The notes below the pieces were generated by a model, which was given only the letters and a program-made list of their open reading frames with translations, did not search any database and was not told the DNA's origin. The translations under genes and the position numbers were made by a program. Positions 27,020 through 37,733 of a stretch of 64,000 bases of DNA are shown here, one piece after another (position 1 is the first letter of the stretch; every line of letters starts with the position of its first letter). The stretch is from Ziziphus jujuba (Eukaryota; Streptophyta; Magnoliopsida; Rosales; Rhamnaceae): positions 4,735,501-4,799,500 of the forward strand of contig NC_083384.1 of the NCBI RefSeq assembly GCF_031755915.1, in the 5' to 3' direction.

Positions 27020-27039
27020 CCCCCCCCCCCCCCCCCCCC
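27020..27039. repeat. Poly(C) run of 20 bases
   Basis: An uninterrupted C20 tract in otherwise AT-rich DNA, about 160 bp upstream of the MED33 start. The length may be affected by sequencing or assembly. Confidence 0.85.
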
Positions 27040-28530
27040 TAAGTCCAACTCCAAACTAACTAATCATGCGCGCTTCCCCTTTTCTTCCACATCTACTTAT
27101 GTTATGAACGTGCCCAATGAAATCCATATCTCTTTTTATTATTTCTTTCCATTATATAGATTTTTTAGTTTTTAATTATTTTTTTCTATAATATAGAATT
27201 TCTAGATTTTTTCAGTTAGCTTCCAACGTAGACAAATACATCATTCACAAAAATAAATAAATAAATATTAAAAACTAAAAAATCAAATGCATCATAATTT
27301 AAATATTCATTTATTATATATATATATATATTTAATTGTTAAACTCTCATCTTGATTTTTTAAATATTTATTTATTGAATTGTTAAACTCTCACCTTGAT
27401 GTTTAAATAAGTCAAGTCCCATAGCATGTGATAAATTTGTTGAAGAATTTGTAGAAATATATGGCCATTTCCAATGTATATTATATGTTTCCACGTCCAC
27501 ATATAAGGTAATTAGTCCTATAATTATTTTTTCTTAAGCATATTTTGACAAATTGATTCATAATAGACTCTGAAAAGTCTTGTTTGAACTAACATTTTTA
27601 AATTATTACCAAATAGAACATAATTAATGAGTCGGTATAAAAACAAACTTGGCTGATATTTTTGACAAAAATTCAAGCTACTTACTTAGAGGAACCAACA
27701 TAACTACGTTTTTTTAGAAATTAAACTAAGCTTATGAAAGCTAAAATTGTACTAATGTTTCAATTTGATGGACCAAACATTTGTACAACATATTTTCCAA
27801 ACTTTAAAAAAAATAAATATTTGATTGCATTTTATAATTAATCCCATTTTCAAAAATTATTTAAAAAATACGTTATTTGACATTACTATGAATAATCACA
27901 AATATAACTTACTTATTATAAATTTAAATAGTTACTATTAAAAAAATTTCTTTTTAAATTTTAATATAAAAGATAACTAAATTAAATATTTTATTTATAA
28001 TTATCAATAAAACTTTCATACTATATAATAATTTAAATGTTTATTGTTAAATAATTTATTTTTAAAATTTAATATAAAGATAATAAATTAAAATTTATTA
28101 TATAAAATGATAATTATAACGGTGACAACAAATAAAAAAATTCTTTTTAAGAACGTGTATTACATATATATATATATATATATATACACATAGAGGATGC
28201 ACTGAATATATATATATATATATATATATGATTGATTAATTGGAGTGGAACCTTCCAATCTTTTTTTTTTTTTTTTTTTAATGAAAAGTGTGGAGCCTTC
28301 CAATCCATCCGACGTGGACGGCCTAACAACACATAATAACATAATTCCATGTAAGTAGGATCACACACATATGTTAAACCATTCAATGTTGTTATTATTT
28401 GGTAGAATTCGTAAATAAAATAGAAATAAATAAGATTTTTAATAATGAATCTTGAATCTTGCAACAATTGCGATGGATGGCCATCCCACCATTCACCAGA
28501 TGCCACATGGAAGTATGTGGGTCCTAGAGT

Positions 28531-28539
28531 ACACGTGGC
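28531..28539 (+). promoter_or_regulatory. ABRE/G-box-like site (ACACGTGGC)
   Basis: ACACGTGGC matches the abscisic-acid response element core bound by ABF/AREB bZIP factors. It lies about 510 bp upstream of the LEA_2 start at 29040. Several LEA genes are ABA- and drought-responsive, so a link is plausible. One site alone is weak evidence. Confidence 0.4.
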
Positions 28540-29039
28540 AAAGAAATTTCCACATTAAAAGCGCACACGTAAGTAGAGCTTAATGGTATTTCAGAAAAAG
28601 AAAAAAGTAGAGCTTAATGGAGTATCAGCGGTCTCAGAACCGAAAGAGTGAAGCTTACAGCCTCTCCTAGTGACTTCTTTTTTTTTTTTTTTTTTTTTCT
28701 TCTTATAGATGCAGAAAGACAATAAATAAATAAATAAACCAAAATAAAAATAAAATGGCCCGACATTTTTTGGATTCTGAAAATCCTTTTTCTAGGGACA
28801 CAAGATTTCCATTTTTATTTTATTTTTTATTTTATCTTTCCAAAAACCAGAAGAAGAAGTAATTAAACTTAACCACATATTTATTAAATATTTAATTAGA
28901 TTTAAAGGTTTGGTTTTTGTTTTTTTTTTTTTTTTTCTTTTTCCCTTTTGGTGAAATTAAAGCATCTAGTCAATCAATCAATCAATCAATCTTAAAGGTA
29001 CATATCTTCTTCTTGTTATTGATAAGAACAAACAACGGG

Positions 29040-29645
29040 ATGCCTTCATCTCCAAAACCAACCGAATCTGGCCGTCGCCGGAACCGCAGCAGAGCCATAT
29101 GTTTGGGAGTGATGGCCGTGGTGGTGGTAGCCGCCGTAATAATAGTGATTCTGTCGCTGACAGTGTTCAAGCCAAAGCGTCCCGTGACAACCATCGACGC
29201 CGTGTCCCTCGCAGACATGGACGTCTCCCTCAACGTTGCCAAGTTAGCCGTCGATCTCAACGTTACCCTCGACGTCGATCTCTCGGTCAGAAACCCTAAC
29301 AAGGTCGGCTTCAAGTACGCAGACAGCACCGCCTTCTTGAACTACCGGGGCCAGACGGTGGGCGAGGCTTCCATCCCCGCCGGAGGGATCTCGTCGGACG
29401 AGACGAAACCGATGAACCTGACGCTGACGGTCATGGCAGATCGCTTGCTATCGACGTCTCAGATTTACTCCGACGTGTTGGCCGGGACGGTGCCGTTTAA
29501 CGCGCGAACCAGAATATCCGGGAAGGTCTCGATTTTGGGGGTGGTGAAGGTGCACGTGGTTTCCACCACTTCATGTGATTTCAATGTGTTTGTCTCCAAT
29601 AGAAGCGTTGGGGGCCAGACGTGCCAGTATAAGACAAAGCTTTGA
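29040..29645 (+). CDS. LEA_2 (NDR1/HIN1-like) membrane-anchored protein
   Basis: Intronless, 201 aa. The N-terminus is basic (GRRRNRSR, residues 11-18), followed by one hydrophobic segment at about 20-43 and then LTVFKPKRPV, a junction typical of the family. The rest is a beta-rich LEA_2 domain with NVTLDVDLSVRNPNKVGF and a C-terminal TTSCDFNV...TCQYKTKL. Proteins of this group, such as NHL/NDR1-like and 'LEA hydroxyproline-rich glycoprotein' members, sit in the plasma membrane and take part in stress or defence responses (family knowledge). The ATG at 29040 was chosen because the upstream open frame is only poly-T and ATCA leader. A diverged paralogue lies at 37104, in the same orientation. 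Confidence 0.88.
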   Translation: MPSSPKPTESGRRRNRSRAICLGVMAVVVVAAVIIVILSLTVFKPKRPVTTIDAVSLADMDVSLNVAKLAVDLNVTLDVDLSVRNPNKVGFKYADSTAFLNYRGQTVGEASIPAGGISSDETKPMNLTLTVMADRLLSTSQIYSDVLAGTVPFNARTRISGKVSILGVVKVHVVSTTSCDFNVFVSNRSVGGQTCQYKTKL

Positions 29646-29675
29646 TTCTTTTTTCTCCACATGCACTGTTTTGGA

Positions 29676-29709
<34 letters not shown>

Positions 29710-30120
29710 TATATATGCCCTGTTTGTTTCTTGTGAAAATTGACAAGTTTTCTGAATTAGTTTTATCAATTTCTTTGGTCTTCCTTTTGCTAGAGCTTTC
29801 TATTATTATTATTATTTTCGAGTTTCTGTAAAGCTTCCCATCGACTATTATTATAGTGAATTTTTTTTTGGGTAAACTATTATTATAGTGAATTGTTAAT
29901 ATAATTTCTGGAGTGAATTTTTCTTTTTTGTACTATATTTTGAAAAGGGCTATGTTCCATCCAGTAGGAAAGCTTTCTATTAACCTTATTTCTTACAAAT
30001 TCTCTGTTTTCAATTCTTTTTCGTAAGCTTTCAATAAACTATTATTATATCCAATTCTTGACTATATATAAATATCTGTAGAAAAACTAAAGCTTTTCCC
30101 CCCAAAAAAAAAGAAAAAAA
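29646..30120. other. 3' flank of the first LEA_2 gene
   Basis: AT-rich, with a (TA)n tract at about 29679-29716 just after the stop codon and short repeats of TATTATTATAGTGAATT near 29845 and 29877. No gene. Confidence 0.5.
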
Positions 30121-31064
30121 TGCATTTGTTATTTTTCCAATTTATATTTATGATTTTCTAATTAGAAAATTGTATCTATAAAGTAAAATATCCACAATCA
30201 TAATTAAAATATCCACAATCATAATTAAGTATTTTTGGACTCAAAATCATACTCAAATATTAAAATCAAAATAAATGTGAATTTTTTATTAGATTAAAAA
30301 TTAAAAATGATTAGACCAAAATAACAAAATAAAAATTAGAGCAAAAACTAAAAAATAAAAATAATTTTAATTTTTTTTTAAAAAAATAGACCATTTTATA
30401 AACAAATATGGAGGCCAAAAATGGATAAATTAATTAGAATATACCAATACCAAAATGGAAAGATAGAAAAAAATTTCAAAACTCAAAAAATGGCCTCCAT
30501 TTTATTTTTTCTGTCTAATATTTATTTTTCCATTTTGAATGGTTTATTTTTTGGTCAAATGGAAATTTTTTTATAAAATGGAAAAATATACCATAATTTA
30601 TTTTCATATTGGTATTTTGGTCTTCATTTGGTCAAATGGAAAATTAAACCATTTTGATTTACTTTTTTTATATAAAAAATGAAAAAATAAAAAATATATA
30701 TTTTTCGAAAAATTATTTTTTATTTTATGAAAATGAATTATGTTAGAAGTTAGACCAACAAAATTATTTTATTTTATTTTTTAGTTTTTGGTTTTTTTTT
30801 TTTTTTTTGGTATTTGGGTCTTTTTTTTTTTTTTTTGGTTTGGACATGAAAAAAATTGTTTTTAATTTTTGATCTAATAAAAATAATTTTATTTGATCAA
30901 AAATTTCAGTTTTATTTTAATTTGTATTTTCTTGTTCAAATTTTAGATCCTCAAATATTTAATTATAATTATGGATATTTTAGTTTAAATTAAAAAAAAA
31001 GAATAGATACAATTTTTTAAATATAAAACTATAAATATAAAATAGAAAAATAGCAAATGTATGG
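30121..31064. mobile_element. Foldback-type element with long inverted repeats
   Basis: The first ~90 bp (TGCATTTGTTATTTTTCC onward) align in reverse complement with the last ~110 bp (ending GAAAAATAGCAAATGTA). A shared AGATACAATTTT block, a TAAATATAAA block and a TGGATATTTTA block keep the same order and spacing apart from a short A-rich insertion. Weaker complementarity continues inward to about 30420 and 30770. There is no coding capacity. It fits a non-autonomous DNA transposon or MITE/foldback element. I could not define the target duplication. Confidence 0.72.
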
Positions 31065-31149
31065 TTTTAATTTTTTATTTTTGAAAAATAATTATAATAT
31101 CATGCTGACATCAGTATTATTAATTTTAACATAGCTAATAGAAATTGGC

Positions 31150-32512
31150 CCGATTAACAATGATCAGTGAAGCAAATGTCGGCGACATTGGCGAAAAGTT
31201 ACCGATAATGTCGATTGTCGACCACTTCCGACACCAAAAGGGGGGGAAAAGAGTTTCTGTCATGGGTGTCGCCGAAATATCACCGGAATCGACGGGTTTC
31301 GATTGGAAACGCAGAAGTCGGTTTGGATTTCTTTTTTTTGGTGGATATGGTGGAAAATCATTAGAAAAATCGATGGGAAGTCGTCGGATGTCAGTGGAAT
31401 TTTCCGGTAGATGTCAGCCAGCGTGTGTGTGATTGTGATTCTGAGATCTGATCTGATTTTTATGTGTTTGTATGTTGTGATTTGTGAATTCGTTTCCCTG
31501 TGATGTGACTTGTGAATCACAAAACAAAAGGAAAGAAAAAAAAATGCAGAAGCACGAACAAAGAGAAGAGAAGAGGAAGGAAGAAGACCAGAAGAGGAAG
31601 AAAGGGGGACGGCAGAGAGAGGAGAGGAAGGATCTGGAAGGAAAAAAATTTTTTAATTGATTTTTTAATTTTTTAAAAATAAATTAATTTGTTTTATTTA
31701 ATAATTAGAAGAGAAGAGAAGAGTAAAGGAAGGGGGAAGCCCGAAGGAAGAAGGAAGGGGGTTGGGACAGAGAGAAGAGGAAGGATCTAGAAGAAAAAAG
31801 AAAAAAATTGATTTTTTAATTTTTTTAAAATAAATTAATTTGTTTTATTAAATAACTAGATTGTTTTTTTATATTTTTCAATAATATTGCAAAGGAAAAT
31901 TTACATTGAGTAGGATATTGAAAAAGAAAAAAAAAACTAATAATTAATTTTATTGATTCATAAAGAAATTGGATTATAGAAAATTTTCTAACAAAATTTT
32001 GTTAGAAAATTTTCAATTATGAAAATTTACATATTAATAATAAATTGAAAAGATAAAACAATTAGGATAAAAAAATCACAAGAGAATTGAAGGGAGGAAT
32101 AAAATGTAATGTCTATTGCTATATTCGTGAAATATCGAAATATAATAATTGATTTGAAAAACCAAAGAGTTCTTTTTTATATTGATAATGTATTATGATT
32201 TATATTTAAGAATTTCTTATATCTTAATATTATCTGTTAAATTATTTTATATTTTGGTACTAAATAACATTATAGTTTATTCATTTATAATAATTTATAA
32301 TATTTATGGATTATTTTATTATTATATTTTTATATTATTTTATTATATTAATTATCTTATATGTCAAAATCTGTATTCTAAATTAAAAATTTACAGTTTT
32401 TGTAACCTTATCGATATTTCCATCGATAATGACATTTCGATCGGTATTTCCGTAAATTCATACCTTCGATATTTTCATCGATATTAATATTTTCTTCACT
32501 GACAATGATTAT
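31150..32512. mobile_element. Putative non-autonomous repeat element with mixed composition
   Basis: The left edge (near 31158) contains AATGATCAGTGAAGCAAAT. The right edge, read in reverse complement (near 32505), contains ATTGTCAGTGAAGAAAAT, suggesting short degenerate inverted ends. Just inside both ends are CGA-rich stretches with repeated TCGAT, ATCGATG and TCGGC motifs, unlike the surrounding AT-rich DNA. The middle holds a ~153-bp tandem duplication. No transposase was found. The boundaries are approximate. Confidence 0.45.
31560..31860. repeat. ~153-bp tandem duplication of a purine-rich/AT-rich unit
   Basis: Two adjacent copies each run from a GAAGAGAAGAG-type purine block through GGATCT(G/A)GAAG to AAATTAATTTGTTTTATT. 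GATCT occurs at 31631 and again at 31784. The copies differ by small indels. Confidence 0.75.
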
Positions 32513-32792
32513 AAAATTTCGATACCTAATACAAATATAAAATTCAGAACCAAAATCGCACAAATTTAAAATTTCAATATATCAAAGGGCAATTTATCCC
32601 CAAAAAAATAAAAAATTCACACGCTACAGCTTGAGTTGTAGGGAAATTGTGGAGCCTAACTATGCATGGTTTAATACCGTTTTTCCATTCCATAATTAAC
32701 TCTTAATTTTGGTTTCATGCCAAGAATTTTCTCAAATGTGAACAAGTTTTCTTACAACTGTTTATAATTAATTAGTTTATGCTGGTTAGAGT

Positions 32793-35667
32793 TGAAATGT
32801 CAGAACCCGTCCAAAATTTCTCGCCTGAATCCTAGATAAGCCCTGATCCCAGGGAAACCCTACCGGACCCTCCTATGGAAAATCCGGCAGAACCTCCCCT
32901 AAGGGATGGACTTACCACAAATTCCTGCACTGAAAACACACTTCTATAAACATCCCCTTATTCCTCCCACGGTACTACAAGTTGATTCCACAAATTTCAA
33001 CACTTCAAAATAAATAACAGTAATCCAGTGCATAATAAATACATAAGTGTCCCATACAGTATACAGAGCTTCGTGAAGTACTACTAAATATAGAATACAA
33101 CAAGAGTGAAAGAAGTAATACAACTGCAATAAAAGAAGAACAGGGTACTTCACGAACTAAGACAGCGATGAAGATCAAGTCCGCTCCGGATGAATACCGA
33201 CAAACCTGGTACCTAGAGGAACGGAATTTAAAAATATGAGATGCTAATCATCTCAGTGAGTGACCCTATCTACTATACAATTATAATACCACGGTAATAA
33301 AGTAGATAAATAATAATTAATTGGAAATAATAATTTCTCTCAAAACCCTTACAATTCTCTCGGTTGGAAAAGTTCCCCTTTTAAAACCTTTTCACAAAAC
33401 CCTTTGTTCGTATTTCCCGAAAACCAAGACATCAAATAAATACCAGAAACAGTAATAATTATATTTTTAATTCCAATACAATATCAAAATATTCATTTTA
33501 CAATCCCAGTTCTGAAAATCACTTGATGCACCCACTATATACTAGTGACGCCAACAGTACCCAGCGTTCCAAGGTACCGCCAGATAGGAGGTTATAGAGA
33601 GAAACCGGCATACGGCCGCGTGGCGTCCCACCACGCCGCTGCTAACTGGGGTCCCGGCCATGGAGTGGCGGCCTATCCTCATCCGATGACAACCACAGGA
33701 CAACCTCATAAAATCACCTGTGTGCTACTCACACCCACCTGCGCGCTAATCACATCCATGTGCACACTAACCATATCATATATAAACAGAACACCAGTAC
33801 GTGCACGGTGCATCTAAAAATCATAAAATCCACATATTTATTTTATATCTCAAAATCTCAAAATTTCCTTAAATATACCGGGTTTATTCCATCCAATTAA
33901 ACCCGGAAATTCTCCACAATTTCTTTATAATCAACGTCATAAATTCCATGAAAATTCAACTCCACCAACTCTCAAATCCACCAATTTAAATATTCCAATT
34001 TTTCCAATAGCATAAATAATTCTTAAAATATAATAATTAAATCACATAATATCCCATGGGCATACTTTATAAAAATTGAAGTCACCAACATAAACAAATA
34101 TTTTTCTTGAAATATTTGAAAATCAAATCATACCCAAATTAATGTTAAAACCACAAGAATTTCATAATCCTCAATACCATAAAATAATTTTCACATTGCA
34201 TAAATTTATATAATGCATATTTTCTTTAATCAAAATAAATCCACCAATAATTTCCACAATAATCAATTAAATATTTGACACGTGGAATATAATTTTCAAA
34301 TATTCAAATCACACTAAATATTCACAAATTTAATTCCCGAAATTAATTTGAAGGTGGGTCACTCACCTGGAGCACGCAATTAAACCACGATCCACTATGG
34401 GATCAATTGCACGACTCACCCGTGCTCCTAGAACACAATTCACACATAGTCAAATAAATTAATATTTTATTCGGGTAAATAATACCCGGCACTCGGGGGG
34501 TCAAACACAAACGTTATCCAAAATAGTTGAATAATATACCGAATCGAAGCTTGAGCGACGAAGATTACAAATCCGGTCTCCATCGACCCCAATTCCGCCG
34601 AAGGTGGCTGGAATTTGGCCGAAAAGCTTCGGCCGGTTTTGATTCCTTCGCATCTCACAAACCACTTCGAATTTTAAAAATTGGAGACCATATTTGGACT
34701 CAGAGGACCCAAAATAGGGGGAGAGAGGTGGCAATTTGGACTGGGCTGGCCGGAAACGGCGAGAATCGCCGGAAAAATTTCAACCTGCCGCCACGACTTC
34801 ACCGACCCGATCTGGGCGAGTTGCCAGCCGGCCGGTCGCCAAATTTGGCTGGTGAGCTCTCCGGCGTGTGGTCTACATCTATGGCCGGCACGTGTAGCTT
34901 ATGGGTGGCCGGAATTTGAAAAATACGGTGAGGCTGAGAGGGAGAAAGGAAAGGAAAGGAAGAAGAAAAGAAAGAAGAAGAAGAAGAAGAAGAAGAAGAA
35001 GAAGAAGGGCCGTGCCCTTTTTTCCCACGTGGGGAAAAGAAAAAAAAGAAAAAGAAAAAGAAAAAGAAAAAGGAAAATAAAAAGAAATAAATTAAGATTA
35101 ATTAAATAATAATAATAATATTATTATTATTTAAAATAATAATAAAATAATATGATATTACATATGGTTGACATGTGGCTTCTCAACATGGTGACACATG
35201 ATTACCTTCATTAAGTCACACGTGGCACATCGTTACATGTTCAAAAATAATATTAAAATAATACAGTATTTGAAAAACTCTACAGGTCCATAACTTTCAA
35301 ACCACATGTCCAAATCGGACGTGCCGCTAGTCTACGGACTTGTATCGACGAGCACTTCACAACCATGCATGAATCAAAGCTCAACCTTGCATGAATAAAA
35401 AGTCAACTTCGGCACCTGGGATAGTTTGGACCTCAACTTGTTTTGCTCATAACTTTCAAATCGTAGCTCCGTTTTCAATGTGCTACTAATTTACGAACTC
35501 GTGCTAACGTGTACTTCGTAACGGTACCTCAGTCAACCTAGAATTCCAACCGGGTCAAAAAGTCAACTTTTGACCCTTTTGGTCAACGGTCAAAATCAAA
35601 GTCAACGGTCAACATCGGTCAACGTGCAAAAATTCCGACATGTTTCGGGACGGGGTGTTACATGAAA
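32793..35667 (-). mobile_element. Solo LTR of an LTR retrotransposon, with target-site duplication
   Basis: The element spans 32798-35662 (2,865 bp) and is flanked by a perfect 5-bp duplication TGAAA at 32793-32797 and 35663-35667. Read on the minus strand it begins TGTAACACCCCGTCCC and ends GACGGGTTCTGACA, the TG...CA ends of an LTR. The outer 15 bp of each end are near-inverted copies of one another. No gag-pol, primer-binding site or second LTR flanks it, so it is a solo LTR left by unequal recombination. The interior has purine/pyrimidine simple repeats (AAG and AAAAAG types at 34970-35080), GC-richer stretches and short spurious open frames. The length and TGTAACACCCCG start suggest a long-LTR Ty3/gypsy lineage (inference). 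Confidence 0.88.
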
Positions 35668-35760
35668 GATCGATGTTGCCATGGTAACAAGTAATTAACC
35701 AATTAAGTTTAATTAAAAGTAAAACAAAAATTGAAGGTTTTATTATTATTCCTGGCTGCA

Positions 35761-35856
35761 GCTGAAATCATTCCGTCTGTATATGGAGATAAGAATTAAG
35801 AGCTAACAGCTGAAATCATTCCGTCTGTATATGGAGATAAGAATTAAGAGCTAAAA
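35761..35856. repeat. 48-bp tandem duplication
   Basis: A 48-bp unit starting GCTGAAATCATTCCGTCTGT at 35761 is repeated at 35809 with no visible difference, about 100 bp outside the solo LTR. Confidence 0.92.
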
Positions 35857-37103
35857 TTATGTTAAAAATTATTAAGGCTATTAAAAGCTATTTGGTTGTA
35901 TATAGATGACGACGTGCAGTTTTGGCTTTATAATCAGCTTTGTTTCTTCGCTGAAAACTCAAATTACCAACAAAGAAAGCACGCGGGGGAAGTGAGATGG
36001 TTTTTGTCTCACTTCAGAAAAGCACATGTTGGTGGTCAATTTCAAGTAATTACAAGCGGCATCATTCACTGTTTTGAAAAATAAAAATATAGAAGCAATT
36101 ACCATTAATTATAGATGGCCAAATTAAAGAAGATAACGAAGACCCGCAAGCAAATGACAGAAAAGAAGAAGAAAAAAGAAAAAAAGTGTTGAAATTAAGC
36201 TATATCTTCTAGCTACCTCTAATCACTCTCAACTTGAAGGTGTCAATCAGTTGAAATTGAATTAATATTGTTTATAGGCAGCATTGTGGTGAATAGTGAT
36301 CATAAAATATATGGCTTCCAAATAAATTTCCATCTTTTTCTTCTTGTACATGAATGAAGACTATAACAAATGATGGACCATGTGCAACAGCTGACTTTGG
36401 CAAAGAAAAAAAAAACAGAGGTAGCTTTTGTTTGCCATACGTGCATAAATGTTGTGTGTGATCGACTGCTACTAGTCCACTCATTATAAAGGCTGGGTGT
36501 TGGAGTTGTAGCCCAGCTACAAACTAAAAAGGTTAGTTTCGACAGCTTACTTCTGCTGTAAATCACCATAAACGTGTGACTCCGTGTTTGTCTCTGTTCT
36601 TCACTTGTGGCATGATGCGTTTTGTTCAAAGGTACACTGGTTTTGTTATTTCGGTGCAAATTTTCTCCTAGTTTTTGTCATATCACATTCACTATCTACA
36701 TCAGGTTAATTAAAATTAATTAAGCACATCAATAAAAATTAATGTTAAAATCATGGGGAAATGGGGTATTAAATTTGAGAACTCCGCAACCCCAACCACC
36801 TTCTATGACCTGTTTCCTTTTGCATTAATTTTGCATCATCAGCTGGCATTTAATAGACGTCTCCTCCCACCATCCACCTTCTAACCATTTCTCCTTCCAC
36901 ATTTATCAAAAAGTCATCCTAAACCGCTTCAAAAACTCCCTCTCTTTCTCTCACGCTCTCTTTGTCTAAATCTCATATGCCCCACCTCCTCACGCTTTTT
37001 GGGCTTACGGAGGTGGTGCTAAGCGTCCGTTCACTCTATCAGAAAGATCGATCTGTATTACATTAATACAGGCAACAAACTGGAAGACTCAACAAGGAAC
37101 AAG
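35857..37103. other. Promoter side of the second LEA_2 gene
   Basis: No open frame here looks real. The 36.8-37.1 kb stretch is C/T-rich, with a CTCCCTCTCTTTCTCTCACG-type pyrimidine patch, and presumably includes the core promoter and leader of the gene at 37104. Confidence 0.45.
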
Positions 37104-37733
37104 ATGACGGAGACTACCACAAATGTAGAAGCCCTCAACATCGACAAGAAGCACAAGGTAAGAAAACGCAAGTGTCACATTGCAGTAGGAGTAATCCTCT
37201 TGTTGATCATCTTGTTGTTCATCATCGCCCTCATCCTCGCCTTAACGGTGTTTAAGCCTAAACAACCTAGGACACAGCTTCTCTCTGCCACGCTGGACGG
37301 CGTTGCTCCTCGTGTTTCGTTCCCCGCCATCAAGATCGAACTCAACATCACCCTGGACCTCAAGCTCCTTGTAGAGAACAAAAACCATGCAAGCTTCAAG
37401 CATGGCGCTGGCACGAGTTCCTTGCTATACAAAAGCAAACAGGTGGGGGAGGCTCAACTCTCTCCCGGTTTTATTCCGGCAATGGGTTCCTCCACGCTTC
37501 CTTGCCGACTCACCCTTGAGGTGGATAAGATGGCCTCAGACCTCCCAACTTTGATCAGTGATGTTTTGGGTGGTGAGCTTGTTGTGGAAACTCATACAAG
37601 GATTCCAGGAAGAGTCAAATTCCTTGGTTTCATCAAGAAACATGTTGTTGCTGTTTCTAGATGCCAATTCACCCTCTCTGTCAAGGAGATGAAGATCAAG
37701 AGCCAAGTTTGCAAGAGCAAGACCAAATTGTGA
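37104..37733 (+). CDS. LEA_2 (NDR1/HIN1-like) membrane-anchored protein, paralogue
   Basis: Intronless, 209 aa. A basic cytosolic N-terminus (KKHKVRKRKCH, residues 15-25) is followed by a hydrophobic segment at about 26-50 and then LTVFKPKQPR. The same LTVFKPK junction occurs in the gene at 29040. The lumenal or apoplastic part has ELNITLDLKLLVENKNHASF, a SDVLGGELVVETHTRIPGRV segment parallel to SDVLAGTVPFNARTRISGKV in the paralogue, and a conserved ending ...CKSKTKL. Only two Cys, one in the FTL-type segment and one near the end, match the paralogue's pattern. The role is likely in plasma-membrane stress or defence responses, by family. The two genes are an old tandem pair driven apart by repeat insertions. 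Confidence 0.88.
   Translation: MTETTTNVEALNIDKKHKVRKRKCHIAVGVILLLIILLFIIALILALTVFKPKQPRTQLLSATLDGVAPRVSFPAIKIELNITLDLKLLVENKNHASFKHGAGTSSLLYKSKQVGEAQLSPGFIPAMGSSTLPCRLTLEVDKMASDLPTLISDVLGGELVVETHTRIPGRVKFLGFIKKHVVAVSRCQFTLSVKEMKIKSQVCKSKTKL

Larger units (their letters stand above)
26863..29039. other. Divergent intergenic region between MED33 and the first LEA_2 gene
   Basis: No gene is seen. It contains a 20-base C run (27020-27039) and AT-rich degenerate repeats. A GTTAAACTCTC block repeats 44 bp apart near 27338 and 27382, and AT-rich units of about 110 bp repeat near 27924 and 28034. Two (TA)n tracts lie at 28163-28186 and 28206-28229. There is an ABRE-like ACACGTGGC near 28531, a T run before 28700, and a (ATCA)n leader just upstream of 29040. 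Confidence 0.6.

Noticed and set aside
28147..28506. Open frames through the (TA)n tracts, rich in Tyr and Ile
   Set aside because: They are translations of microsatellite DNA.
31145..31432. 95-codon open frame in the CGA-rich block
   Set aside because: No recognisable domain, located in a repeat-like block, with no splice context.
33545..35109. Several open frames in the GC-richer part of 33.5-35.1 kb
   Set aside because: All lie inside the solo LTR. They are short, overlap one another and end in AAG/AAAAAG simple repeats, so they are not credible genes.
36272..36659. Minus-strand open frames at 36.3-36.7 kb
   Set aside because: Low-complexity, overlapping in two frames, with no family resemblance.
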